A stretch of DNA of 64,000 nt. It comes from Fratercula arctica (taxonomy: Eukaryota; Chordata; Aves; Charadriiformes; Alcidae). A program made the position numbers and the translations under genes. The stretch covers positions 51,752,730 through 51,816,729 of the forward strand of contig CANTUZ010000026.1 of the NCBI GenBank assembly GCA_947846985.1. The letters run 5' to 3'. Below, piece after piece: positions 11,760 through 21,850 of the stretch (within the stretch, counting starts at the first letter, position 1; each line of letters starts with the position of its first letter). The notes under the pieces were generated by a model that was not told the origin of the DNA, did not search any database, and saw nothing but the letters and a program-made list of their open reading frames with translations.

Positions 11760-12720
11760 CCTTTGCCTCAGAGAAATTATAGTGGAGATTAATTTGGCAA
11801 TGTGTAATGAGGTGAATATTTTTCTCTTTTTAACCACACACACCTTCTCTCTTTCAATCAAAATTTTAAACTGATTTTTCTATAGCATTTACATTGATAA
11901 GCAAGTGGGCTTTTTAATAATTTACCCATGTTGCTGCAAAAAGCTGGGGGCGGGGACAGACTGGAAGTTTAAAACACGAAGGAGAAAAGTTAATTTAAAG
12001 TGATGTTTGGTAAAAAGTCCCCTTTGAGATCCTGTTGTGTAATTGAACAGATTAAGAGAACTGACAGTAACTTCACGGTATGCCTAAGTGGAGGTCTCTA
12101 CGGGTCAACTCTCGGATCTTGTGCCGACACGTTAAACAAGTTTGTCAATTTTCCATCAGATTGATTTTTCTCACAGGTCTGGAAGCCTCGTCTCATTTCA
12201 TCTTATTTCCACAGGGGTTCTTAACATTGCAAACTGCCATTTACTTTTGTCTCAAAGTGTGAGGAATGATTTTTATCTCCGAGTGGCAATCACGGCAGGC
12301 AGCTCCAGCTCTGCTTATAATGTCGCACATTGTCCTCCCTCACCAGCTGGGGTTTCTTTTGTGTTTTTCCCCTCTTTGGGAATGATGTGGATTTTTAGAA
12401 TACATTCAAAATAATTATTAACAGAATGTACTTAGGGCAGATGTCTGTAGTCTCTGAAGTGAACAAAAAAAGCAACAGAAACCGTGGGGTTTTTTCTTTG
12501 CAGTTTTCAGCGTAATGAGGGGTCAGCTTGAGAAAATATGATGTCTCTGGGAAGGTCACGGGGAAGAGTATTAACCTCTCTTTACATTTCCATGTCTATT
12601 ATCCCCTCCTGTTAATGTCAAGGGAAGTTATGTGCACAAAATAAAGAGAGAGCATGCTTCTGAATAGGTGAAAGCTGCTGAAGATTATAATGGTATATAT
12701 TTGGATTAATTGCACTAATG
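11760..12720. other. Candidate conserved noncoding block
   Basis: The sequence is complex, not repetitive, and keeps several CpGs (for example in GTGCCGACACGTT near 12121-12133). It has many homeobox-type TTAAT/TAAT cores (GAGATTAATTTGGCAATG at 11787, TTAATTGCACTAATGA near 12706). Such texture is common in deeply conserved enhancers of gene deserts. The 90-residue frame at 12142-12414 is not a recognised protein. This is judgement from texture only; an alignment would decide it. Confidence 0.25.
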
Positions 12721-13254
12721 ACAAGAATCTAGTCTTACTCTACACCAAGTTAAACAAGAGCAAAATTTGTCTGCAAGCCTGTGGGACGTGATTATGTTCT
12801 CATATGGTTGTACAAGCATACAGTCCCCTTGACTCAAATTAAGTTACTCTGAACTTAAACACTTGGTTGACCTAATGACCTCTTGCTGGACGAAGACCAC
12901 CGTTTATATCAGCGTTATGATGGTAAAATCATAGGAGACCCCAAACCCCATGTTTTCTCTTGCCTGCAGCTCTGGTAGTCATTTCACCTTGTGAAAATTG
13001 GCTGTAGTCAATCATAAGAGCCATAATCACTGTCATAGTGTTTGCAAGAATTTCTCACAACCATCAATATCTCTGATAAAAAGTAATGAGCTGGATTCTA
13101 ATTTTCCTTGGTGCTAGTTCTGCCAAAAATGTGGAGATACTCATCATCCTTTCTTTTGGAACCTTGTACAATGTCAAAGTTTTAATACAAATGAGAATAA
13201 GGTCCATTATTTTGTTCTCTGAAATGTGATACACTTGACCTTATTAATTAAGTG

Positions 13255-13268
13255 ATCAAAGACAATGG
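13255..13268 (+). promoter_or_regulatory. Adjacent TCF/LEF and SOX consensus sites
   Basis: ATCAAAG (TCF/LEF core) is followed without a gap by ACAATGG (SOX core), and a homeobox-type TTATTAATTAAG lies just upstream at 13241-13252. The arrangement is suggestive, but sites this short occur by chance in A+T-rich DNA. Confidence 0.2.
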
Positions 13269-13354
13269 GAAAAGTTACCAAATTATTTGGTTATAAGCAG
13301 TTCATCACTGTTTTGAAATACTTGCCACCAGTTTAGAAATCTATGTAAAAAATA

Positions 13355-13375
13355 GGGGGGGGGGGGGGGGGGGGG
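13355..13375 (+). repeat. G21 homopolymer
   Basis: Twenty-one consecutive G. Such a run can fold into quadruplexes, and its length is unreliable in most sequencing data. Confidence 0.95.
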
Positions 13376-13479
13376 CTGGAAACAAGCCAAAAACAACCCA
13401 AAGCCCAAAACTTGTAGTGATGATTTTTGCCACCAGTATGTCTAGAAAGCAAAGCAAACCTGAAGACCTGGGCTGTTCA

Positions 13480-14030
13480 CCTGGTGGCCCATAGGGCTAC
13501 CCAGAAGGAACTACTGGATGCCAGCCCAATGCTGAGAAGCTGGCATGAGAGATACTGTCCCCTGTCAAAAGTCTTTCCATGGAGCAGGTGTGCTGGTGGT
13601 TGTTCAAGGTAAAGGAAAGAGGTGGGTAACCCAGGAAAGGCCCAGGGAGCCCTGCAGTTGTAGCCACACTAGACTGCCTTTGCACCACGAAAGAGGTAGT
13701 AGACCTGGCCACCATCTGAGTGAAGCAGTGCTGCATGGGGGGAGGCTGGGGCAGGATGGGGACATGCCCTTGAGATCAGTCCATGGGGCATGGTGGTGGG
13801 GAGGCTAGGGCAGAGGGTTTGGAGCCAGGATCACATGGTTTTGAGGATGTGAGGAGCTGGGGAAAGGTGGGGGGGCTGAACGGTTCTGCCCTTCTTCCTT
13901 CCTTTCCTCCTTCCTTCCTTGTTTAACCTTGAGTGGACGGTAATGATCCAAGGGTGCTTTTCCTAGGAGAGTTGTTACTCTCTCCACAACCCACACAGTC
14001 CCAGATGCTCTCATGGAATTGACTTGCCAG
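13480..14030. other. G+C-rich patch of unknown origin
   Basis: Clearly richer in G and C than its surroundings, with G-rich runs (near 13737, 13790, 13870) and a pyrimidine (CTTC)n stretch at 13891-13920. Frames of 60-87 residues exist on both strands, but none shows a domain. Its abrupt composition suggests an inserted element such as an LTR, though I do not recognise one. Confidence 0.35.
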
Positions 14031-14544
14031 AGACAGAAATATGTTTAATGAGTTAACTTTAAAAACCCCTGCTGAAAAAAAAAAAACTTGCTATTTCTGC
14101 AAACAGCAGAAAGAAGGGGATATCTTATAGGTACATTTTTTCCCCCAAAAAAAATTCGTATTTCTCTAGTTCTATTTTACATTCTTTTGTTACAGCTATT
14201 AGGTGCCCAAAACAAAAAGACCTGAGCAAAACTCCTTCGTTTCCACATTGTATGTGAGTGAGTTACTTGACCATAGCGAGGGATGACTTTGTTGTGCCAA
14301 TGGTCATGGCTGTGACAGGTCTGTTTGTTTGCACGGGCCAGCTCAGCACATGTTATTTTTTGGCAAACCCTCTGAAGGTTCTCCTGGGTGAGCACTTCCT
14401 TTTCGCCTAGATTTGCAAAAGGAACAGGCAAACGTCTGTGATGCCTTGTTACAGCTTAATATAAAAATACACAACAGCAGACTGTGTTAGTAGAAGGGCA
14501 TGTAAACAAGTATTTACAGGCTTTTGATCATGGTGTAGATGCCC

Positions 14545-14960
14545 CCAACAACACTGCCTGAAGTAGTAATCTGTTGCAGAGGCAGTTTAGGGAGATAAAG
14601 CAAGATAGTTTAATAAGCATTAAAATATAAAAATAGGGTTTGTTCGGCTGGTATCAGTTTCTGTGTAAGCACCCCCCAAAGCTGAGCCTTCACCACCCGA
14701 ATGAGGAACTGCTTCCAGCGCAGCAAGGCTGCCTGGATGATGGGGCTCGGCAGGGTGACCCCATCTCTGCCAGCCCTCCCCTGGGGTCAGGTGTCCCAGC
14801 CCACCTCCCCTGTCCCACCTACCTGGTCACCTTTGCCCAAGGGAAAAAGCCCCTTCTACTTTGCCCATGCAATGGCAATGAGAAGACACCATGCCCAGGT
14901 CCTGGGCTGGACATTAAGAACCAGAGAACGTCTTTTTTGTGGACTCCATGAGTAACCCAG
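14545..14960 (-). mobile_element. Possible LTR, minus-strand sense
   Basis: In the minus sense a G+C-rich segment is followed by TTTTAATGCTTATTAAACTA and CTTGCTTTATCTCCC. This resembles the ATTAAA plus TCTTTATCTC part of the well-supported LTR at 4.2 kb (ATTAAACTGTCTTTATCTC there). That similarity suggests a related R-U5 region. Termini, TATA box and target duplication were not established, so the borders are rough. The 103-residue plus frame across it is taken as chance. Confidence 0.4.
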
Positions 14961-15399
14961 AAGGAGAAAATCACAGTCTACTGGTTATTTAGGCATTTCA
15001 AGCCCAGCACGAGTGTTTAAAAATCTTATGAGAAGTTCACTGCAAAGTTAGCTTAATAGACACTTCTCACAATTAAATATTTTAGACACCTCACACTTTT
15101 CCCATAATTCCAACAATAATTAGATCACAATATGGATTAATTTCTTGTCACATCCAATTTTTAGTGGCAAGTTGTTTTGAGGGAACGGAACACAAATACA
15201 AGTTGCTGACATTCATAAACTCTCCCTTTTGTAGTACACGTAAACATAAAATAGCTGACATTTGGCTCTTTTATCCTTCCATTCCTGCTTGTTCAGTGCA
15301 AATATTATCCAAGCCGACGTGTTAAACAAATATCATATTATCTACAAATACAGATATATAAATCTCATTGCCCTGGTCAGCAGCTCAGGACCAAACTAT
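14961..15399. other. A+T-rich noncoding DNA
   Basis: No feature recognised. Confidence 0.4.
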
Positions 15400-15490
15400 C
15401 CTGCTGAGCAAGTCTGATATGTAAGTGACCTTGAGCTAATTGCTTTCCCACTCTGTTACATGAGGGTCACTGTATAGTCTAATGTCACAA
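15400..15490 (+). mobile_element. Possible MIR-like SINE fragment
   Basis: GTAAGTGACCTTGAGCTAAT then TGCTTTCCCACTCTGTTACA resembles the MIR core 'gtgtgaccttgggcaagttacttaacctctctg'. MIRs are very old tRNA-derived SINEs shared across amniotes. The match is short and the second half is unclear. Confidence 0.35.
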
Positions 15491-16141
15491 AGTTTATTTA
15501 TTTATAGGTAGCAATACTGTATCAATACCAAAAACGTAACCTCTAAATTATATTCATATATTTTTATGGTGTGGAATCACAGAATGATTTATAAGCAAAT
15601 TCGTGACACTGTTTTCTGGTGTCTGTAATTGTACAAATGTAATCAAGCTATAATGAATTTTTTCATCTATTTTTGGGGTGGAATGGGGTGCTGAAGTTGG
15701 CAATTTTTTGTTCAGTGGCAGAACCACAACCTCTGAAAACTAGCATGAGCAATGCCTGTTAAAACTCCATACTTCCCCGTGCAAATATACTCAGCAGTGC
15801 ATTTCTTCATAATTTTTGTCTTAGTGCTGTCATCTTTTAAAAAATACTGCAGGAGAGTTGGCTGGTACCCAAAGTATCTGTCCGGTGCATTCATTGCTGA
15901 ATACTAAATGCTCCAGTATCTCAAGACCCTTTTAAATAAGAATACTGCTATTTCATGCTTTAAGATTTTTGTTGGAATGTGAAATCATGAATAACCAGAA
16001 AAGCTTATACTTTGCTTTAATGACAAGCTGTATTAAGTAATATGATGGCCTCTGTGGTGACTTAATGTAAGCACTGCCAACACTCATCATATCCCAGGAT
16101 CAAACGTCTCATGAGAAAGGACCAAATTGATTCACTGTTTC

Positions 16142-16199
16142 CTTTCTTATTGAATGCTTTTATTTTCCTGCTTTCTTATTGAACGCTTTTATTTTCTTT
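16142..16199. repeat. 29-bp tandem duplication
   Basis: CTTTCTTATTGAATGCTTTT plus nine bases (16142-16170) is repeated directly at 16171-16199, with one mismatch (T to C) in the first 26 positions. It is probably a recent replication-slippage duplication. Confidence 0.9.
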
Positions 16200-16739
16200 C
16201 ATAAGCAAGTAAAACTCCAGTCATATAAAATGAAGAGGCTATGGAGAAATGGCAGAAGTAGCTAATTAGAAGAACCATTCACTTCTGGGAGCTGATTCTG
16301 GAAGAACTGCACAATTTAAGGCCCTGATTCAGGGACACGTGTCAATACTGTGGATAGTGCTTAATCATGAAATCAATACTTCAAATTAAGTGCACGTGCT
16401 TACCACTTGGCCAGGAGCTGGTTTGCAACAGCATTTCCATACTGTTTAAGAACACAGTGCTAATTTCCTTTGAAACGTTTTCTTCTTGTCTTATTCAACT
16501 CTCTACAGAGCTGCTTTCACCTCCTGAGCCTCAGTAAAATCTGAAGAGATCATTACCAGTTGTGACTTTGATCCATTTGGACAGGGGAAATCTTTGGCGA
16601 AACATTTAGCTGTGAACAGGTTTTCAAGACTTGACTTCCAGACTCATCCTCAGCAACTAGACATCGGCGGCAGTGGAGGATTCTTGAACATGTTTTCTTG
16701 TGAGCAGCAAAACCAGCCAGAACTTACTTATGTTTGGGA

Positions 16740-16761
16740 TTTTTTTTTTTTTTTTTTTTTT
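16740..16761. repeat. T22 homopolymer
   Basis: Uninterrupted T run. Possibly the tail of a minus-strand retroposon, but no body is recognised. Confidence 0.9.
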
Positions 16762-16951
16762 CCTTTCTGATGGTATCAGCAGGCAGGAAAACATACTGTA
16801 TACGTTTGGTCACTTCTCAGAGGTTTGCTCGGAGCCTGGGCTGCGGAGCCAGTGAGGCAGGTTAGCCACAGCACAGGCAGAGACACCAAAGCAGACTGAA
16901 AGGCTCTGAGCCTTTGCTAAAATCTAGCCTGCAACTGCAAAAGTTGAGAGG

Positions 16952-16979
16952 AAAAAAACAAACAAACAAACAAACAAAA
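16952..16979. repeat. (AAAC)n microsatellite
   Basis: A short run of A followed by about five AAAC units. Confidence 0.85.
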
Positions 16980-18195
16980 TAAAAAACCCCAAACCCATGA
17001 GATGCTGAGAGTGACATTTAGAGATCCCAAACTGGTCCATCTTGCACTGAGGCTTTCTTCTTACCTTGCCACACTTTGGCAGTCTCCAATACCACACACA
17101 TTGTTCATCCTGCAAGCTGGCGACCAAGCTGTTTGTGTCAAACCCTCTGCATTTACTTCATCTTGGGGACACTGGTCTGACCCTATGCTGGTCAGGAACC
17201 CAAGGCACAAAAGTTTCACTGTACAAAAGCTAGGCAGATTGGGAAAAAAAATAAAAAAAAATGTGTACAGTATTTCTTATTCTGGGGTATGGTATTGATG
17301 TGGCAGAAATTCAACACGTGATAAAATCTGACTAAGATAAATATGTGTGTGTATAAAGATATAGGGGGATAAAGGTACACACGAAAGACAGGACGGAGGT
17401 CTGATATCTGAAATAATGAGCCGCTATAGGTGAGGATAGCAGCAGTGGTAAGAGAAATATTTAGACTACAGGTAATGCTAGGAGAAAAACACTGTTCTTA
17501 TTTATTACAGGCAAAGCTGGCTTCTATTAATATATTAATCTTTTCTTAGATACACTTGTGCATGGAAACTCTGATAGCATGTAGTTTAAGTGATATATTT
17601 TATGGATTTCTGTAGGGCAGTTACTCTTTCCCAAGCAGGACGGTTCATTTTGAAGTGGCCGTTGCAGGAAGAGCAGAGGTAAGTGACTTACTATTCATAT
17701 TATGATTGCAGTACGCATGAAAGCATGCTTGCTCACAGTGGCCTGACACTGGATCTTCACCTTCTGAAACCCAAGCTGATTCTTCACATTTGCTTCAAAA
17801 TTAGCAAGTGATTCATTCCAGCATGCTAGCAATGGCAGAATACCATCTTGAGGACACCTGGAGCCACATTTTCTAGAGCTAAATGCAAAATATGTATTAA
17901 ATCCAAGTCATGATCTCACACCTCAGATAGTATTAGCGAGGAAAAAAAATAGGTTGAGCTTACATGTAAATCCCACCCAGAAATACCAGTCTGAGAAAAA
18001 CAGTCCCTTATCATCTTATTGGCAGCTGCCCAGCCGCTTGTGGTCCTCATGTCACCGTACACTCTCACATACTGGAAGTCAAGGAGAAGTGCATAGGTAT
18101 AGTGAACTGCATTTTTGTAGTGGAGTGTGGTTGCAGCTCTGAAACTATGCCGTGAGGGCTGCGGGGCTGACTGTGGGGTCAGGTGGCTGTGGGGC
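16980..18195. other. Noncoding DNA, no feature seen
   Basis: No gene or repeat recognised. The 98-residue plus frame (17002-17298) and 105-residue minus frame (17916-18233) show no domain, and the latter runs into the LTR at 18196. Confidence 0.4.
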
Positions 18196-18332
18196 TGTGG
18201 TGGGTTGACCTTGGCTGGCTGACAGGCGCCCATCCAGCTGTTCCCTCCTTCCCCCTTCTCAACTGGATGGGTGGAGACAATAAAATGTCAAGACAAAAGG
18301 CTTGTATGGGTCAAGATAAAGACAAGGAGATC
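18196..18332 (-). mobile_element. ERV LTR, 3' part (split by CR1)
   Basis: Plus-strand TGTGGTGGGTTGACCTTGGC opens the segment; in LTR sense this is the 3' terminus ending GGTCAACCCACCACA. The sequence continues through CAAGACAAAAGGCTTGTATG to GATCA, where a CR1 copy interrupts it. The same LTR resumes at 18547. It fits a second LTR type remembered from songbird genomes, distinct from the one at 4.1 kb. Confidence 0.8.
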
Positions 18333-18333
18333 A

Positions 18334-18546
18334 AATTCTTTACTGTAAAAGTGGTGAGACACTGGAACACGTTGCCCAGAGAAGCTGTGGATGCCCCATC
18401 CCTGGAAGTGTTCAAGGCCAGGCTGGATGGGGCTTTGAGCAACCTGGTCTAGTGGAAGGTGTCCCTGGCCAGGACAGGGGGGTTGGAACTAGATGATCTT
18501 TAACATCCCTTCCAACCCAAACCATTCTGTGATTCTATGATCCTAT
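18334..18546 (+). mobile_element. CR1 LINE 3' end nested in LTR
   Basis: A short, little-diverged CR1 copy. Its first 119 bases still read as the C-terminal tail of ORF2, with FFTVKVVRHWNTLPREAVDA followed by PSLEVFKARLDGALSNLV and a TAG stop at 18450-18452. The 3' untranslated end follows (GGTTGGAACTAGATGATCTT, then CCAACCCAAACCATTCTGTG) with the terminal ATTCTATGATCCTATGATC repeat. The endonuclease and reverse transcriptase parts are missing. The element splits an LTR, and GATCA occurs at both junctions (18329-18333 and 18547-18551). Confidence 0.93.
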
Positions 18547-18812
18547 GATCACTCACGCGTTTCTCTCAGGGACAAAACAGGCTCAACTTGGGGAAAATGA
18601 ATTTAATTTATTGCCAATTAAAATAAGTTTGGAAAGTGAGAAAGACAAAACCTAAAACATCTTCCTCCCCCCACCCCGCCACCCAGGCGCAACATCTCTC
18701 CTTCATTCCCAACTCCTTCACCCCCTCCCTGTAAGTGGTGCCAGGGGATGGGGAACTGGGGTTGTGGTCAGTCCTTGACAGCCCCTCTCTGCCGCTTCTT
18801 CCTCCTCAGGCA
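18547..18812 (-). mobile_element. ERV LTR, continuation after CR1
   Basis: Resumes the LTR interrupted at 18332: GATCACTCACGCG, AAAACAGGCTCAACTTGGGG, then TTTAATTTATTGCCAATTA and the block ending CCGCTTCTTCCTCCTCAGG. An AATAAA polyadenylation signal in LTR sense is at 18607-18612. The U3 part expected beyond 18812 does not match, so the LTR is truncated or too diverged. No internal retroviral genes are attached. Confidence 0.75.
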
Positions 18813-19570
18813 GCTTTCTTACCTTCTCTCTGACAGAAGATAGGCCCAGGCTGCATTTTCGGCTAGCCCACCTTGAGCACGTAAGGAGGCTGGGTAATGG
18901 CCCTGCCGGGGAAAGCAACACGTGCCTTGCAGACAAAGACTTAATAAGTGCCAGCACTCCCAAGACCCAAAAAGGAGCCTAAAAGTGGATGTGTACACAT
19001 TTCCTTCCCTTTTGGGTTCTGCAGGGCTGTTTGCAAGCAGTTTGAAGAAGTGGGTTTCCCAGCAGGGAGCAGACCTCTGGTTGGCAATCAATAAAGCAAT
19101 CCTTTAATATTCCTCTGACTGAGCAAAAAAAGAGGTGTGTACTATAAATTTGTATTGAAAGGACACTGTCCCCCCTCCTCTGAGGAAGCGCCTGGCTAGA
19201 AAAAGATGGATAAACAAATAATCCTCTGGTTTTAATGAACACATCCATTATATCAGCAATAGTTATGGCAACAGGAATTATGTACTTTGAGGCAGCATCT
19301 CTTGTGCCTTGTAAACACCTCAGCCTTCTGTCAGGGCCCCCGCTGGGGCTATTTACAGCTTCAATATTACAAGGTAGCTACTGTCTAATTATACACAACT
19401 GGATTGGTTTCTACCACTCAGGTCCTTGGTTAATCCTTAATAATAATTAATTTTTTACTGTTAGGCTGTATATCAACTTAAAACTTTCAAGATGCTAAGG
19501 TGTCCCGGTAGAGTAGAAAACCTATTAAGATATCAAGACATGCATGCTTTGCAACTTCTGTTTTCGTTAG
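18813..19570. other. Noncoding DNA, mixed composition
   Basis: The first 150 bases are still G+C-rich and may be unrecognised LTR. From about 19215 to 19460 the sequence is complex with TTAATCC/TAATTA motifs and could be conserved regulatory DNA, which I cannot test. Several 60-90-residue frames occur on both strands, and none is recognisable. Confidence 0.3.
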
Positions 19571-19585
19571 TGGTAAAAGGCCACC

Positions 19586-19651
19586 TAGAAAAAAAGGGGG
19601 GAAAAAAAAAAAAAAGAAAAACAAGAAGAAAAAAAGAGAAAAAAGGGAGCA
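19586..19651. repeat. Purine-rich A/G tract
   Basis: Almost pure A with G6, AAGAAG and GAGAAAAAAG interruptions. It inflates an open frame (19492-19851) into a lysine-rich stretch with no biological meaning. Confidence 0.85.
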
Positions 19652-20242
19652 GCACAAAGTCATTGGAACTGGGATTCAGACCTTATACAACAGCACTTGC
19701 ATTGCAAGAGGCCCATTGTCCTCATTTACTTTTAGGGTGTTTTAACAAAGAATTAGCCTGCACTCAGGACTTGGTTCCAACATACGAGTGTGTTAATCAG
19801 ATCTACATTAGGCAGCCAGTATGTGACATGCAGCCCTGGCTCAGTGATTGAGGTTTCCTCATTGCTAAGCTTGGAGGGATTTTTATTTGTCCTGTCGGTG
19901 GGGGCTGCAGTCTTTACATGAGCATTTATTTAAGTCTTCTTGTAAACAGACACGACCTGCTTAGAGGAGATGAGGTGAAGCAAAGGGGATATCTGCTGCT
20001 AACATAACACGGTTCTTCATAGTGATGCCCTTTTAACCAGACAATCAGAATTATTCTCAGGTCCAGACCAAGAGGGCAATTAGGACCGTCTGCTCAACCT
20101 GCAACCACAGACTACATTTCTACACTGGGAAAAGGTGAAGCAGTAGAAAAAAGCTGCTAATTTATCTCTCCCAGCATCCCTCCCTTTCCTCCCATAGCAT
20201 TTGATTAAAACAATAGGCTGGGCTCTGCTTTCTTTGTCACAG

Positions 20243-20558
20243 GTTGTAATCAAGCAAATCAGAGAATACGCATTTCTCTCAATGCAGGAAACATTCAGGG
20301 ATACAGAAGAACAGCTGGTGAGAAGTGAATGTGGAGCCATTTGACAGGAAGGAAGATCTACCCCTGAGAGCAATTCCAGAGGAAATAAACATCAAAATGA
20401 ATGACTTACAAGGCACTGTAACCTCATTTGTTGGCAAATTGAATACTCTTACCACACATATAAATATTCTTGAGCAGAGATCAGATCTTGTGGGCTCACA
20501 GCTATTAAAACAGCACAGTTTTAACTGCATGCGGAGAGAGGTTGAACAAACATCTTAG
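20243..20558 (+). pseudogene. Possible broken coiled-coil coding relic
   Basis: Two plus-strand frames follow each other. The first (20243-20341) reads KQIREYAFLSMQETFRDTEE after a plausible TTTGTCACAG acceptor and stops at 20342. The second, one base ahead, opens at 20325 and runs 77 residues to a TAG. It includes IKMNDLQGTVTSFVGKLNTL and THINILEQRSDL, with hydrophobic residues spaced roughly as in a coiled coil. A single frameshift near 20318-20327 would join them. I do not recognise the family; retroelement ORF1-type coiled coils and secreted coiled-coil proteins are possibilities. It could also be chance. Confidence 0.25.
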
Positions 20559-21479
20559 TTGTAAAACTCATTAATGAGCCATCATAAAACAGTGAATTTG
20601 AGAGTATAAATGCTAGAAAATCAAGTCAGGTCTCACAGTATTCACACATGGATGAACAGAGGAAATAGCAGGGAGAAGAGCACCCCAGATAGGGCAAAAT
20701 ACCTCTGCTGGGTGAGCTGTAAACCAACAGGGTGCTCTTGCCATACAGAACAGGTCGTAGGTGCTCTTCAGCAGGAGGCAGGCAGAAGGACAATGCATCG
20801 CTCAGACCTGAAGGGTTTGTGTGCAAGGCACAGGTCTTTGGGGATGACCCCTGCTGCAGTGTGATAAGCTCAGGGTACAACAGCAGGGAATGATGTCTAC
20901 GTCCAAAGCTGAGAGTAGGTAACAAAACAGACGGGCTCATAGATTCATGGCACTATACCCAGAGTGGGACTCTGGTAGATGGTGGAATGAGAGACTGCTA
21001 AAACACAAGGGCTCTCAGTTTCTCTTGCATGTGCCATCAGGCTAATGTTCACAAAGCATATCTTCCTTTATCACCTAAAGGGAAAGGAATTAAAGGGAAA
21101 CCAGCCTATTTTGGGTCTCTCCAGGAAGAGAAATATAGATTAAGTACACAGCTTTATTAGCTCTGGGAGCCATTTCTAGAACTCCGTGTTTTAACCAGGA
21201 AAATTATTACATTATTAAATAAACCTTTGGATATTCATTCACATTTGCTTTTCCTCCTTTATGTTTAAAGCTTCAACAACTGTGGCAAATGCATGTAGAG
21301 GTGCGTGTCAGCCCTGACAATGCAATTTACATGATGCTTGTGTTGCATCCTCTCTCTATAAACCCAGGAGAGAAGGCTATGATTAATTTAATGGTAAGGC
21401 TTCCTGCATTTATCAAAATGACTAAGCTAGGTTTTTTTTTTTCTGTGGACGAATGAACACAGAATGTTTATTGTCAAAT
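20559..21479. other. Noncoding DNA, no feature seen
   Basis: No repeat or exon recognised. Overlapping frames at 20610-20940 on both strands show no domain. Confidence 0.4.
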
Positions 21480-21850
21480 TTTCAAAAGGCATACTTTTTA
21501 GAGAGAATCGACTTTTCAGCACACAGTTGCTGTATTTCCGAGCCTAGATCAGACAATGTTAATTGTATCGTTACTCATTTGCCCATGCAAATGTGGCCAC
21601 TGGATGTTTACGCTGGTGGATGAATGTGATCGTATGCAAAACGAAAACTATTACAAATTCAGCGTGATGTACCTGAAACTATACATGAAAGAACAGCTAT
21701 TCCTCCAGGTCTGTCTTACTGATATATTCAGTTTCTATTTCTTTCATTCATTACAGGGAGATATTGCAAGGTTTATGAGCCTCCCTAAATTTGCCACTGG
21801 ACTTATCTACAAAAGCAGGACCTTGAAAAATGCATGTTCATTTCTCTGAA
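21480..21850. other. Candidate conserved noncoding block with octamer palindrome
   Basis: Complex sequence with retained CpGs (GAATCGAC, TTTCCGAG, GTATCG, TTACGC). It contains a perfect palindrome, CATTTGC-CCAT-GCAAATG, at 21576-21593, which includes the POU-factor octamer ATGCAAAT (21585-21592). The open frame across it (21556-21849, 97 residues) has no recognisable domain. Regulatory function is a guess. Confidence 0.22.

Noticed and set aside
19492..19851. 119-residue plus frame with a lysine/arginine-rich centre
   Set aside because: The basic stretch is the A/G tract at 19586-19651; flanking residues are unrecognisable.
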